From positions 310,001-374,000 of the forward strand of contig NZ_WMII01000001.1 of the NCBI RefSeq assembly GCF_009711265.1: a stretch of 64,000 bases of DNA. Reading direction: 5' to 3'. Positions within the stretch are counted from its first letter, which is position 1. Each line of letters starts with the position of its first letter. The position numbers and the translations under genes were made by a program. Shown here piece after piece: positions 37,027-46,586 of this stretch. This DNA comes from Paracoccus shanxieyensis (lineage in GTDB: Bacteria > Pseudomonadota > Alphaproteobacteria > Rhodobacterales > Rhodobacteraceae). The notes beneath the pieces were generated by a model. The model saw nothing but the letters and a program-made list of their open reading frames with translations. It was not told where the DNA came from and ran no database searches.

Positions 37027-37896
37027 TCAGGCGCGTTTCGCGTCGCTGACCATGCGCAGGATCATCGGCGTCAGGATCAGCTGCATCGCCAGATCCATGC
37101 GCGGACCGGGGATGACGATGGAATTCGCGCGGCTCATCCACGACCCCTGGATCATCTGGGTCAGATAGGGAAAATCGATGCCGCGCGGGTTCTTGAAGCG
37201 GATGACGACAAGGCTTTCGTCCGGCGTGGGGATCCAGCGCGCGATGAACGGGTTCGAGGTGTCGACCACAGGCACGCGCTGGAAATTGATGTCGGTCTGG
37301 GTGAACTGCGGACAGATCACATGCACATAGGCATGCATCCGGCGCAGGATCACATCGGTGACCGCCTCGGTCGAATAGCCGCGGCTGGCCTTGTCGCGGT
37401 GGATTTTCTGGATCCATTCCAGATTGATGACCGGCACCACCCCGATCTTCAGATCCGCCTGCCCGGCAATGTCGATGCCGTCGGTTTTGACCGCGCCGTG
37501 CAGCCCCTCGTAAAACAGCAGATCCGAGCGCGGCAGTTCGGCCCAATCCGTAAACGTGCCGGGCGCGCTGCCATAGGCCGCGGCCTCGCGGTCGTCATGC
37601 ACATAGTGGCGGGTCTGGCCGGTGCCGGTTTCGCCATAGCTGCGAAACACCTGTTCCAGCCGGGGCAGTTCATTGGCCTCGATGCTGAAATGGCTGAAGG
37701 TATTATCGCCCGCATCCGTGCGGCGCGCCAGTTCGGCCTTCATCGCCGCGCGGTCGAAACGGTGGAACGCATCGCCTTCGATGCTGGCCGCCTGAATGCC
37801 TTCGCGGCGGAAGATCTGGTCGAAGGTGTTCTTGATCGTCGTGGTGCCCGCGCCTGACGAGCCGGTGACAGAGATGATCGGATGCTTCTTGCTCAT
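37027..37896 (-). CDS. cbbP: Phosphoribulokinase
   Basis: A 289-residue proteobacterial-type phosphoribulokinase, ATP + ribulose-5-phosphate giving ribulose-1,5-bisphosphate. The P-loop is VTGSSGAGTTTIK (~10-22). IEGDAFHRFDRAAM supplies the catalytic Asp region, and HYVHDDREAA and LLFYEGLHG follow. It is 9 bases after cbbF and 12 before cbbT. It lacks the redox Cys pair of plant enzymes, as expected for this type. Confidence 0.97.
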   Translation of the reverse strand: MSKKHPIISVTGSSGAGTTTIKNTFDQIFRREGIQAASIEGDAFHRFDRAAMKAELARRTDAGDNTFSHFSIEANELPRLEQVFRSYGETGTGQTRHYVHDDREAAAYGSAPGTFTDWAELPRSDLLFYEGLHGAVKTDGIDIAGQADLKIGVVPVINLEWIQKIHRDKASRGYSTEAVTDVILRRMHAYVHVICPQFTQTDINFQRVPVVDTSNPFIARWIPTPDESLVVIRFKNPRGIDFPYLTQMIQGSWMSRANSIVIPGPRMDLAMQLILTPMILRMVSDAKRA

Positions 37897-37905
37897 GGTC
37901 TTTCC

Positions 37906-38889
37906 TCAGGCACGGAACAGGCCGCGATGGCCGAAAAGCGCCGAGATCTCGGTCTCGGGCAGGTCGTGATAGGCGGCGACGCGGGCGACCTTTTCAGCCG
38001 AGCCGAAGACGAATGGCGTGCGGTCGTGCAGGGCGGTGATCTGCTGATCCAGAATGCGTTCACAGGCATCCGTTGCCTGCCCGCCCGCCTGTTCGATCAA
38101 AAGCGCGATGGGCGCGCATTCGTACAGCATCCGCAACCGGCCGCGCTCATAGCCCTTGCGGGCGTCGGCGGGATACAGAAACACCCCGCCTCGCGTCAGG
38201 ATGCGGTGGGTTTCGGCCACAAGGCTGGCCAGCCAGCGCATGTTGAAATTGGTTTCGCGCGGACCTTCGACCCCGGCAAGGCAGTCGTCGATATAGGCGC
38301 GCACGGGTCGCGACCAATGCCGGTAATTCGAGGCGTTGATCGCGAATTCAAACGAGCAATCGGGCATGGTCACACGCGCATCGACCAGCCGGAACCCGTC
38401 GGGGCCCAGCGCGTAATGCTGCACGCCATCGCCAAAAGTCACCATCATCGCGCAGCGCGGGCCATAGATGATATAGCCCGCGCCGATCTGCTGGCGCGCG
38501 GGGCGCAGAAAGCTGTCCTTGGCCGTGTCGGCGGCGGGATAGATGGAAAAGATCGTGCCGATGGTCAGGTTGGTGTCGATATTCGACGATCCGTCCAGCG
38601 GGTCGATGGCCAGCGCCAGACCTCCGGCGGGGTTCAGCTCCAGCGCCTGATCCTGTTCCTCGGAGGCATAGAACCGCAGGCCGGCCGCTGTCAGACGCGC
38701 CCGGAACAGATCGTCGGCGATGACATCCAGCGCCTTCTGCCCGTCGCCATCCGCATTGGTGCCGACCTGCGCTGCCAGATCGCCGCCCTGCCGGATGCGC
38801 GCCGCCAGTTCGGCGCCCCCGGCGGCCAAGGCCAGCATGACGGGCCGCAGCGGGACCGGAATCCGGGTCGTGTCGATCGCGTCGGTCAT
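37906..38889 (-). CDS. cbbF: Fructose-1,6-bisphosphatase, class I
   Basis: A 327-residue class I FBPase. The metal/phosphate motif [22 protein letters not shown] is split across residues ~101-122, YASEEQDQ is upstream of it, and the C-terminal [22 protein letters not shown] and QAGGQATDA are typical. It is the first gene of the cbb operon, divergent from cbbR. Like related CbbF enzymes it may also act on sedoheptulose-1,7-bisphosphate, but I cannot show this. Confidence 0.97.
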   Translation of the reverse strand: MTDAIDTTRIPVPLRPVMLALAAGGAELAARIRQGGDLAAQVGTNADGDGQKALDVIADDLFRARLTAAGLRFYASEEQDQALELNPAGGLALAIDPLDGSSNIDTNLTIGTIFSIYPAADTAKDSFLRPARQQIGAGYIIYGPRCAMMVTFGDGVQHYALGPDGFRLVDARVTMPDCSFEFAINASNYRHWSRPVRAYIDDCLAGVEGPRETNFNMRWLASLVAETHRILTRGGVFLYPADARKGYERGRLRMLYECAPIALLIEQAGGQATDACERILDQQITALHDRTPFVFGSAEKVARVAAYHDLPETEISALFGHRGLFRA

Positions 38890-38912
38890 CGTCCCCCTCC
38901 CATGGCACGGCG

Positions 38913-38988
38913 TCCTGAAGGGAAAGTTGACATGCGATATTTTTCAGGAACATTTAATTAAACGAAACCCTGCTTCAGGAAACCTGAA
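38913..38988. promoter_or_regulatory. Probable CbbR operator region: repeated CCTGAA/TTCAGG elements
   Basis: The cbbF/cbbR gap contains TCCTGAA at 38913-38919, TTCAGGAA at 38943-38950, and a perfect inverted repeat TTCAGG-AAA-CCTGAA at 38974-38988. The last contains T-N11-A, the LysR-type binding pattern. The two TTCAGG starts are 31 bases apart, about three helical turns. The palindrome touches the cbbR ATG and includes its AGGA ribosome-binding site, so CbbR bound there would repress its own gene. The AT-rich stretch around 38938-38966 probably holds the cbbF promoter. Confidence 0.6.
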
Positions 38989-39911
38989 TGAATCGCATGG
39001 ATGCCGTCACCTTGCGCCAGCTTCGCACGCTGCGCGCGGTGGTGCAGTCGGGATCGCTGACGGCGGCGGCGGGCGACCTTGGTCTTAGCCCTCCGGCGAT
39101 TCACGCCCAGCTTCGTGCGCTGGAGGATCTGCTGTCTGCGCCTTTGGTCATACGCGGCGCGCATGGGGCCTTCGTGCCAACGGATGAGGGCCGCGCCGTG
39201 CTGGAGGCCGAGGCGCAGATTGCCGTGGCGCTGGACACGGCCGCACGGCGCGTCACGTCCCTGCAAAGCGGGCATTCGGGCAATGTGGCGCTGGGGGTGG
39301 TTTCGACCGGGAAATATTTCGCGCCGCGTCTGGTGGCCGATCTGCGTCGCCTGTTGCCCGAGGTCGACGTCACGCTGCGCATCGGCAACCGCGATGCGGT
39401 CATCGGCTGGCTGAGCAGCCGTGCGCTGGATCTGGCGATCATGGGGCGGCCGCCGCGTGCGCCGGCGGTGGTGGCCGAACCCATCGGGCCGCATCCGCAT
39501 GTGATCGTCGCCCCGCCCGACCATCCGCTGGCCGCCGCGGACCCCGCCATGCCGCAGGATCTGCTGGCCCAGACCTTTCTGGCCCGCGAACCGGGATCGG
39601 GCACGCGCATCCTGATGACGCGGTTTCTGGACCGCATCGGCGACGGCACGCCATGGCGCATGGTCGAGATGGGCACGAATGAGACGATCAAGCAGGCCGT
39701 CATCGCCGGTCTTGGCATCGCCCTGATCTCGCAGCACACCGTGACCGAGGAATTGCGCAGCGGCCGTCTGGTTGCCCTGCGCGCCATCGGCCTGCCGATC
39801 CAGCGCAGCTGGTTCCTGCTGCGGCGCGAGGACATGGCCCTGTCCCCCGCCGGCCAGCGCATTCATGACCTGATCGGGCAGATGCAGGGCAGCTTTCTGC
39901 CCGTGATCTGA
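38988..39911 (+). CDS. cbbR: LysR-type regulator of the cbb operon
   Basis: A 307-residue LysR regulator divergent from cbbF, the classical CbbR position. The winged HTH (~5-65) reads LRQLRTLRAVVQSGSLTAAAGDLGLSPPAIHAQLRALE, typical of CbbR. The effector domain has IATGKYFAPRLVADL-like residues (VVSTGKYFAPRLVADL) seen in CbbR proteins. CbbR activates CO2-fixation genes in response to metabolites such as NADPH or RuBP. The start at 38988 has AGGA at good spacing; an ATG three codons later is possible. Confidence 0.93.
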   Translation: MNRMDAVTLRQLRTLRAVVQSGSLTAAAGDLGLSPPAIHAQLRALEDLLSAPLVIRGAHGAFVPTDEGRAVLEAEAQIAVALDTAARRVTSLQSGHSGNVALGVVSTGKYFAPRLVADLRRLLPEVDVTLRIGNRDAVIGWLSSRALDLAIMGRPPRAPAVVAEPIGPHPHVIVAPPDHPLAAADPAMPQDLLAQTFLAREPGSGTRILMTRFLDRIGDGTPWRMVEMGTNETIKQAVIAGLGIALISQHTVTEELRSGRLVALRAIGLPIQRSWFLLRREDMALSPAGQRIHDLIGQMQGSFLPVI

Positions 39912-40009
39912 TGCCCCTTGGGGTTTTCGCCGCGCGGCCTATATTGGGGGCAAGGCGCGCGGCCCATTCCCGGCCTCTCGTAGCGCGCAGCCAATCCGAA
40001 GGATGCAAG

Positions 40010-41017
40010 ATGACAAGCACAAAGGACATTTCCTGGGACGACAGCGTGTTGCCCTTTCAACTGAAACGCTCGGGCGTGCGGGGGCGGGCGACCCGGCTTG
40101 GCCCGCTGCTGGAGCATGTGCTGTCGCGGCACGACTATCCCGTGGCGGTCAGCGCCATGGTGGCGGAACTGGTCACGCTGACGGCGCTGATCGGGCCGAC
40201 GATCAAGCTGCGCTGGAAACTGTCGCTGCAGGTGCGCGGCAGCGGGGCCATCCGCACCATCGCCACCGATTACTATGCCCCGGAAACCGAAGGCGCCCCC
40301 GCCCGCATCCGCGCCTGGGCCAGCTTCGATGCCGCCCGTCTGGACGACCGGCCCGCCTTCCAGCAGATCGGTGACGGCTATTTCGCCGTGCTGATCGACC
40401 AGGGCGAAGGCAATACGCCCTATCAGGGTCTGACGCCTCTGGCCGGGGGATCGCTGGCATCGTGTGCGCAGAACTATTTCGCGCAATCCGAACAATTGCC
40501 GACCAAGTTCGAGCTGACGGTGGGCCGGTCACGGCTGGCGGGCGATACCGCCGAACATTGGCGCGCGGGCGGCGTGATGCTGCAAACCCTGCCGGCCCAG
40601 CCGCAGGTCGTCACCGAAAACGGCCAGATCGAGGCCGCCGACATCCTGCAAGGCGCCGAGTCCGAGGACTGGAACCGCGCGACCATGCTGATGTCCACGG
40701 TCGAGGCGATCGAGCTGGTCGATGCCAGCCTGCCGCTGCCCAATCTGGTGTTCCGCCTGTTCCACGAAGAAGAGCCGACCGCCTTCGACCGTCAGACCAT
40801 GCAGTTCGGCTGTTCGTGCAGCGCCGAAAAGGTGCGCGGCACGCTGTCGATCTATAGCCAGAAGGACATTGGCCACATGACCAATGACGATGGCATCGTC
40901 ACCGCCGATTGCCAGTTCTGCGGCGCGCATTACGAATTCGATCCGCGCAGCCTTGGCTTCGAGGCGGTCGTGGACGAACACGGCAATCCCCTGCCCCCTG
41001 CCGAGGCGGCGCAGTAA
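40010..41017 (+). CDS. hslO: Redox-regulated chaperone Hsp33
   Basis: A 335-residue Hsp33. The start MTSTKDISWDDSVLPFQL follows GAAGGA. The N-terminal binding domain shows GGSLASCAQNYFAQSEQLPTK; the C-terminal redox switch has the zinc-binding C-x-C (FGCSCS) and C-x2-C (CQFCGAHYEF) pairs. Oxidation releases zinc and activates holdase function. It starts a run of co-oriented genes with a Nudix hydrolase, cca and others. Confidence 0.95.
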   Translation: MTSTKDISWDDSVLPFQLKRSGVRGRATRLGPLLEHVLSRHDYPVAVSAMVAELVTLTALIGPTIKLRWKLSLQVRGSGAIRTIATDYYAPETEGAPARIRAWASFDAARLDDRPAFQQIGDGYFAVLIDQGEGNTPYQGLTPLAGGSLASCAQNYFAQSEQLPTKFELTVGRSRLAGDTAEHWRAGGVMLQTLPAQPQVVTENGQIEAADILQGAESEDWNRATMLMSTVEAIELVDASLPLPNLVFRLFHEEEPTAFDRQTMQFGCSCSAEKVRGTLSIYSQKDIGHMTNDDGIVTADCQFCGAHYEFDPRSLGFEAVVDEHGNPLPPAEAAQ

Positions 41018-41018
41018 G

Positions 41019-41615
41019 GTGGACGGCGCGCCGCAAGATCTGCTGCGCAACCGGCTGATACGGGCCCTTGGGCAATCCTCGGGCCCGTCATCGGATTACG
41101 ATTTCGACGCCACGGCTCCGGGCGGCAAGGTGCTGCGGGCGGCGGGCGTGCTGGCGGCCTTCGACCCCGAAGGGCGGCTTTACATGACCAAGCGCGCCAG
41201 CAGCCTGCGCCACCATCCCGGCCAGATCGCGCTGCCGGGCGGCAAGGTCGATCCGGGCGATGCCGATGCCACCGCCGCGGCGCTGCGCGAGGCGCATGAG
41301 GAGATCGGCCTGAACCCCGCGCAGGTCGAGGTGCTGGGCACATTGCCCGCGCATCGCACCGTCACCGATTTCTCGATGACGCCGGTGCTGGCGCTGATCC
41401 ACGGCCCCTTTACCCCCCGTCCCGAAGCAGGCGAGGTCGAGGAGGTGTTTACCGTGCCCTTTTCCCATGTCGCGGATCCCGCGCGCTACCGCGTCGAAAA
41501 GCGGCTGTGGCGGGGGGGCTGGCGGTCCTATTATGTCGCACCCTATGGCCCCTATTACATCTGGGGGGCGACGGCGCGCGTGCTGCATTCGCTGGCCCTG
41601 CGGTTGACGCCATGA
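41019..41615 (+). CDS. Nudix hydrolase, coenzyme A pyrophosphatase-like (NudL)
   Basis: A 198-residue Nudix protein beginning with GTG, two bases after the hslO stop; no ATG lies between. The Nudix box is GGKVDPGDADATAAALREAHEEIGL at ~66-90 (shown by its ends GGKVDPGD and REAHEEIGL), with Asp at the first acidic position as in NudL/CoA pyrophosphatases. LPAHRTVTDFSMTPVLA and a Tyr-rich C-terminus (WGATARVLHSLA) also fit. Likely substrate is CoA or acyl-CoA. Its TGA overlaps the cca ATG. Confidence 0.82.
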   Translation: MDGAPQDLLRNRLIRALGQSSGPSSDYDFDATAPGGKVLRAAGVLAAFDPEGRLYMTKRASSLRHHPGQIALPGGKVDPGDADATAAALREAHEEIGLNPAQVEVLGTLPAHRTVTDFSMTPVLALIHGPFTPRPEAGEVEEVFTVPFSHVADPARYRVEKRLWRGGWRSYYVAPYGPYYIWGATARVLHSLALRLTP

Positions 41616-42790
41616 CCCGGATCTCCGCCCCCTTCCTGTCCGATCCCGGCCTGCGTCGCGTCATGGCTGCGCTGACGGGCGACGGCCATCAGGCGCTGAT
41701 CGTGGGCGGCGCGGTCCGCAATGCGCTGATGGGGGTCGCGGTTTCGGATACCGACATCGCCACCTCGGCCCGGCCCGACCGCGTGATCCATCTGGCCGGG
41801 GCCGCCGGGCTGCGCGCCGTGCCCACCGGCATCGCGCATGGCACGATTACCGTCGTCGCGGATGGCAAAGGCTATGAGGTCACGACCTTCCGCCGCGATG
41901 TGGAAACCGACGGGCGGCGCGCGGTCGTGGCCTTTTCCGACGATATCACCGAAGACGCGCAGCGCCGCGATTTCACCATGAATGCGCTGTATTGCGATGC
42001 CGATGGCCGCGTTCTGGACCCGGTGGGCGGGCTGCCCGACCTTGCCGCGCGCCGTCTGCGCTTTGTCGGCGATGCCCATGCCCGCATTGCCGAGGATTTC
42101 CTGCGCATCCTGCGGTTTTTCCGCTTTCACGCTTGGTATGGCGCGCCCGGTCAGGCCGATCCCGATGCGCTGGCCGCATGTCGCGACGGCGTGGCGGGTC
42201 TGGCGCGCATCTCGCACGAACGCATCGGGGCCGAGATGCGCAAGCTGCTGTCGGCCCCCGACCCGTCCGAGGCGCTGGCGCTGATGGCGCAAGGCGGCGC
42301 GCTGGCCGCCGCCCTGCCCGGCGCGGATGCCCGCGACATGCCCGCGCTGGTCGAGGCCGAGCATGATTTCGGCCATGGCGCGCTGCCGAAATGGCCGCGT
42401 CGTCTGGCATTGCTGAACGCGACCGATCCCGCCGATGCCCTGCGCCTGTCCCGCGATGAGGCCCGGATGCAGCAGCAGTTGCAGCAGGCCATGGCCATGC
42501 CCGCCCCCGAGGCCGCCTATCGCATGGGCCGCGCCATCGCCGCGCAAGCCACGCTGATCCGCGCCGCACGCGGCGATGAACCGCTGTTCGGCTGGTGCCA
42601 TGCCATCGCCCAAGCGGCCGAGGCGAAATTTCCGCTGGCCGCGCAGGATCTGATGGGTCAGGTGCAAGGCCCGGCGCTGGGGGATGCCTTGCGCCGGGCC
42701 GAGGATGCCTTTATCGCCAGCGGCTTCGCGTTGTCGCGCGATGACTTGCGCCGGCTTGCGCTGGAACATCCCGCCAAGGATCAGGGTTAG
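41612..42790 (+). CDS. cca: CCA tRNA nucleotidyltransferase / poly(A) polymerase family
   Basis: A 392-residue class II nucleotidyltransferase, start fixed by the ATGA overlap with the Nudix gene. Motifs are the phosphate loop LIVGGAVRNALMG (~28), the metal carboxylates in VSDTDIATSARPD, RRDFTMNALYCDADG, and the neck motif RFVGDAHARIAEDFLRILRFFRFHA (given in part: IAEDFLRILRFFRF). It adds or repairs the 3' CCA of tRNAs. A poly(A) polymerase role is less likely at this length and in this lineage. Confidence 0.92.
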   Translation: MTRISAPFLSDPGLRRVMAALTGDGHQALIVGGAVRNALMGVAVSDTDIATSARPDRVIHLAGAAGLRAVPTGIAHGTITVVADGKGYEVTTFRRDVETDGRRAVVAFSDDITEDAQRRDFTMNALYCDADGRVLDPVGGLPDLAARRLRFVGDAHARIAEDFLRILRFFRFHAWYGAPGQADPDALAACRDGVAGLARISHERIGAEMRKLLSAPDPSEALALMAQGGALAAALPGADARDMPALVEAEHDFGHGALPKWPRRLALLNATDPADALRLSRDEARMQQQLQQAMAMPAPEAAYRMGRAIAAQATLIRAARGDEPLFGWCHAIAQAAEAKFPLAAQDLMGQVQGPALGDALRRAEDAFIASGFALSRDDLRRLALEHPAKDQG

Positions 42791-42795
42791 GCCCG

Positions 42796-44649
42796 ATGCA
42801 CAACTATTTCGCCCGCATGATCGACGCCTTCCGTCCCGCCGAAGGCCCGCCGCCGCGCACGCTGCTGGCGTTCTTTCGCTGGTGCCTTGCGGGCGCATGG
42901 CCGGGCCTGACGCTGGCCGCCATCGCCTCGGCCATGGGCGGGGTGGCGGATGTGATCTCGGCGGTGCTGCTGGGCTGGGTGATCGACGCCGTGGTCTCGA
43001 CCCCCGCCGATCAGTTCTGGTCGCAGCAAGGCTGGCTGGTCTTTACCTTCGTCAGCTTCTTTCTGGTCATCCGCCCGGCGGTGTTCGGGCTCTCGACCGC
43101 CAGTTCCAGCGTGATGATCGGGCCCAATGTGCTGCCGCTGGTGCTGTCGCGACTGCATCGCTGGACCATGGGCCATTCGGTGACGTTCTTTGACAACGAC
43201 TTTGCGGGCCGCATCGCGCAAAAGCAGATGCAAACCGCGCGGGCGGTGACGGATGTCGCCTCGGAGATGGTGAACGTGGTGGCCTTTGCGCTGGCCTCGG
43301 TCATCGGCTCTGCGGCGTTTCTGATCGGCGTGGATGCCTTTGGCGCGGTGGCGCTGCTGATCTGGCTGGCATCCTATGTGCTGCTGATCCGGTTCTTTCT
43401 GCCGCGCATCCGGTCCCGCTCGGCCGAAAGGGCTTCGGCGCGGGCGATGGTGACGGGGCAGGTCGTCGACACCATCACCAATATCAAGACGGTGAAGCTC
43501 TTCGCCAATGCCGCGCATGAGGACCGCACCGCCCTGGGCGCAATGGCGGGCTTTCGCGAGCGTGCGCTGGATTTCGGCCGCGTCAGCACATGGTTTCGCC
43601 TGTCGCTGATGACCATTGCCGGTGCCTTGCCGGTCATCCTTGTCGGCGGCACGATGTATCTGTGGCATCAGGGGCTGGCGACGGCGGGCGACATCGCGGC
43701 CTCGGGCGCGATCGCCATGCGGCTGGCGCAGATGACCGGCTGGGTCAGCATGGCGCTGATGGGCGTCTGGGGTTCCATCGGCGAGGTCGAGGACGGCATG
43801 CAGACCCTGTCGCCGCCGCACAGCCTGACCGACGCGCCCGATGCGCTGGTGCTGGGCCGGGCGCGGGGCCAGATCGATTTCGATCATGTCAGCTTTGCCT
43901 ATGGCCGGGAAAGCGGCGGCATACGCGACATGGACCTGCACATTGCGGCGGGCGAAAAGCTGGGCATCGTCGGCGCGTCGGGCGCGGGCAAGTCCACCAT
44001 GGTCTCGCTGCTGCTGCGGCTTTACGACGTGGAACGGGGCACGGTCCGGGTGGACGGCCATGACGTTCGGCAAGTGACGCAGGAAAGCCTGCGCCGCAAT
44101 ATCGCCATGGTCACGCAGGAAACCGCGATGTTCAACCGCTCGGCCCGCGAGAATATCCTTTATGGCCGCCCCGACGCCACCGATGACGAAATCTTCGCCG
44201 CCGCCCGCGCCGCCGAGGCGCATGACTTCATCCTGACGCTTCAGGACCATGCGGGACGCACTGGCTATGACGCGCATCTGGGCGAACGCGGGGTCAAGCT
44301 GTCGGGCGGGCAACGTCAGCGCATCGCCCTGGCGCGCGCTCTGCTGAAGGACGCGCCGATCCTGATCATGGACGAAGCCACCAGCGCGCTGGACAGCGAG
44401 GTCGAGGCGCAGGTGCAAGACGCGCTGCACCGCGCCATGCAGGGCAAGACGGTGCTGGCCATCGCGCACCGCCTTTCGACCATCGCGGAACTGGACCGCA
44501 TCATCGTGCTGGAGGCCGGGCGCATCGTCGAACAGGGCAGCCACGCCCGGCTGCTGGCGCTTGGCGGCACCTATGCGCGCTATTGGAACCGCCAGTCGGG
44601 CGGCTTTCTGGGCACCGATGACGACGACACGACCGAGGCCGCCGAGTGA
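42796..44649 (+). CDS. ABC exporter, fused permease-ATPase (MsbA/MDR-like)
   Basis: A 617-residue half-transporter. Residues ~20-330 hold six membrane segments (type 1 exporter fold). The ATPase follows with Walker A IVGASGAGKSTMVSLLLRLYD (in part GASGAGKST, ~395), Q-loop MVTQETAMFN, signature LSGGQRQRIALARALL (~505), Walker B ILIMDEATSALDSE and AIAHRLSTI. It forms a homodimer exporting a lipid or hydrophobic compound; the substrate is unknown. The stop overlaps the GTG start of the next gene. Confidence 0.92.
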   Translation: MHNYFARMIDAFRPAEGPPPRTLLAFFRWCLAGAWPGLTLAAIASAMGGVADVISAVLLGWVIDAVVSTPADQFWSQQGWLVFTFVSFFLVIRPAVFGLSTASSSVMIGPNVLPLVLSRLHRWTMGHSVTFFDNDFAGRIAQKQMQTARAVTDVASEMVNVVAFALASVIGSAAFLIGVDAFGAVALLIWLASYVLLIRFFLPRIRSRSAERASARAMVTGQVVDTITNIKTVKLFANAAHEDRTALGAMAGFRERALDFGRVSTWFRLSLMTIAGALPVILVGGTMYLWHQGLATAGDIAASGAIAMRLAQMTGWVSMALMGVWGSIGEVEDGMQTLSPPHSLTDAPDALVLGRARGQIDFDHVSFAYGRESGGIRDMDLHIAAGEKLGIVGASGAGKSTMVSLLLRLYDVERGTVRVDGHDVRQVTQESLRRNIAMVTQETAMFNRSARENILYGRPDATDDEIFAAARAAEAHDFILTLQDHAGRTGYDAHLGERGVKLSGGQRQRIALARALLKDAPILIMDEATSALDSEVEAQVQDALHRAMQGKTVLAIAHRLSTIAELDRIIVLEAGRIVEQGSHARLLALGGTYARYWNRQSGGFLGTDDDDTTEAAE

Positions 44650-45863
44650 CCCACTGGAGTGTCGAGCGGCTGGGCCGCAAGGGCGACGGCGTCGCCATTT
44701 CGGGCGATGCCCGCGCGCTGGCCGCGCTGACCCTGCCCGGCGAGGTGATCAAGGGCGAGGCCAGCGATGGCCGCATCGCCAGCCCGCGCATCGTCACGCC
44801 TTCGGACCAGCGCGTCAGGCCCGCCTGCCCGCATTACCGCGCCTGTGGCGGCTGTTCGCTGATGCATGGGTCGGAAGATTTCGTGAAGAACTGGAAAGTC
44901 TCGGTGGTGCAGCAGGCGCTGCGCGCGCAGGGGCTGGAGGCGCCGATTGCCGGGGTGCATGTCTCGCCGCCCCGATCCCGGCGCCGGGCGGTGCTGTCGG
45001 GACGGCGCACCAAGAAAGGCGCGCTGCTTGGGTTTCACGCCCGCGCCTCCGAGGTGATCGTGGACATCGCCGATTGCCATGTGCTGCGCCCGGCCATTCA
45101 GGACGCGCTGCCGCTTTTGCGCGAACTGGTCATCGCCGGGGGGTCGCGTTCGGGCGAGCTGTCGCTGGTCGTCGTCGATACGCCCGCCGGGCTGGACGTG
45201 ACGGTCACGGGCGGCAAGCCGATCGAGCCGGGGCTGTTTCAGGCGCTTGCGGCGCTGGCCGATCAGGGCGATTTGGCGCGGCTGACATGGGACGGCCAGT
45301 CGATCACCCGGCGCGCGCCCACCATTGCCTTTGGCCGCGCGCAGGTCGTGCCGCCCGCCGGGGGCTTTTTGCAGGCCACGCCAGAGGGCGAAGCGGCGCT
45401 GGTCGCCGCCGTGCGCGACATCACCCGCGGCGCAGGCCGGGTGCTGGACCTGTTCGCGGGCTGCGGCACCTTCACCCTGCCCTTGGCCGAAACCGCCGAG
45501 GTTCACGCGGTCGAGGGGCTGGCCGCGCCCCTGCAGGCGCTGGATCGCGGCGCACGCGTGGCGGGTCTGCGGCGAATCACGACAGAGGTCCGCGACCTTG
45601 CCCGCCGCCCGCTGCTGCCCGACGAGCTGGACTATCACGCCATCGTGATCGACCCGCCCCGCGCCGGGGCCGCCGCGCAGGCCCGCGAAATCGCGCTTTC
45701 TCAGGCGGACACGCTGGCTTGGGTCAGCTGTGATCCGGTCACATTTGCCAAGGATGCGCGGATTCTGGCCGAAAGAAAGCTAGATATTGTGCGGCTTTAC
45801 GTTGTGGACCAGTTCCGCTGGTCGCCGCATGTCGAAACCGTGGCAGAAATTCGCCGAAACTAG
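44646..45863 (+). CDS. Class I SAM RNA uracil-C5 methyltransferase (RlmD/TrmA family)
   Basis: A 405-residue RNA m5U methyltransferase starting with GTG inside the ABC transporter stop (GTGA). After a shortened TRAM-like N-terminus it has the iron-sulphur cysteines CPHYRACGGC (~60-69) with a later Cys in DCHVLRP. The SAM motif is VLDLFAGCGTFTLPLA, then IDPPRAGA, and the catalytic Cys in WVSCDPVTFAKDA. The cluster cysteines favour RlmD-like (23S U1939-type) enzymes over TrmA. The exact target base is not provable here. Confidence 0.85.
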   Translation: MTHWSVERLGRKGDGVAISGDARALAALTLPGEVIKGEASDGRIASPRIVTPSDQRVRPACPHYRACGGCSLMHGSEDFVKNWKVSVVQQALRAQGLEAPIAGVHVSPPRSRRRAVLSGRRTKKGALLGFHARASEVIVDIADCHVLRPAIQDALPLLRELVIAGGSRSGELSLVVVDTPAGLDVTVTGGKPIEPGLFQALAALADQGDLARLTWDGQSITRRAPTIAFGRAQVVPPAGGFLQATPEGEAALVAAVRDITRGAGRVLDLFAGCGTFTLPLAETAEVHAVEGLAAPLQALDRGARVAGLRRITTEVRDLARRPLLPDELDYHAIVIDPPRAGAAAQAREIALSQADTLAWVSCDPVTFAKDARILAERKLDIVRLYVVDQFRWSPHVETVAEIRRN

Positions 45864-45929
45864 GCGAATCTTAACCCTCGTGCTATTTAATGCCCAAACA
45901 AACAGTGCTTTGGCACGTCGAGGGCAGTG

Positions 45930-46451
45930 ATGATACGGGCAATTCGCGCTTTGATCGCGTTCGTTGCAATTGCGCTTGTCGCAAGTTGTGGAGATGGTGA
46001 CAGTCAGGCTCCGGCCAAGCCCGGACCCTATACGGGTCCGCCGGTGACGCAGATCATCGTCAAGAAAAGCGAACGCAAGATGTATCTGGTCGCTGGCAAG
46101 GATGTCGTGCGCAGCTACAAGATCAATCTGGGCAACCAGCCCCTGGGCGCCAAACAGTTCGAGGGTGACGGCAAGACGCCCGAGGGCAGCTATTTCATCG
46201 ACCGCAAGAACCCCTATAGCCGCTATCACCTGTCGGTCGGCATCTCCTATCCATCGGCGCAGGACGTTGCGCGCGCAGCGAAGGCGGGCTTGCGGCCGGG
46301 GGGCGATATCATGATCCACGGGCTTGGCCCCGATGGCCGCCTGCTGAACCGGGTCGACTGGACGGCAGGCTGCATTGCCGTCACCGATGAAGAGATCGAA
46401 GAGATCTTCTCGATGATCGACACCGGCGTTTCGGTCTTCATCTATCCCTGA
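45930..46451 (+). CDS. L,D-transpeptidase (YkuD) lipoprotein
   Basis: A 173-residue secreted enzyme with lipobox LVASC at ~15-19 after a short hydrophobic signal, so anchored as a lipoprotein. The YkuD domain has IIVKKSERKMYLVAGKDVV, KTPEGSYFIDRKNPYSRYHLS, and the active site IHGLG with the catalytic Cys in DWTAGCIAVTDEE. Such enzymes make 3-3 peptidoglycan cross-links or attach proteins to peptidoglycan. ATG at 45930 preferred (GAGGG upstream); an in-frame GTG lies one codon earlier. A terminator follows. Confidence 0.9.
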   Translation: MIRAIRALIAFVAIALVASCGDGDSQAPAKPGPYTGPPVTQIIVKKSERKMYLVAGKDVVRSYKINLGNQPLGAKQFEGDGKTPEGSYFIDRKNPYSRYHLSVGISYPSAQDVARAAKAGLRPGGDIMIHGLGPDGRLLNRVDWTAGCIAVTDEEIEEIFSMIDTGVSVFIYP

Positions 46452-46482
46452 GCCATTGCCCCTGCGATGGCCAAGTCCCCAC

Positions 46483-46510
46483 GGCCCTGCGTCCGGCGCA
46501 GGGCCGTTTT
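46483..46510 (+). terminator. Intrinsic terminator after the L,D-transpeptidase gene
   Basis: GGCCCTGCG and CGCAGGGCC flank TCCGG, followed by GTTTTCC, 31 bases after the stop. Confidence 0.85.
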
Positions 46511-46586
46511 CCGTTTCGCGACGCTCAACATCCGCGGCTTTCTCTGATATTCAACGCGGCCAGACCAGTCACGCAGCGGGACCAGA

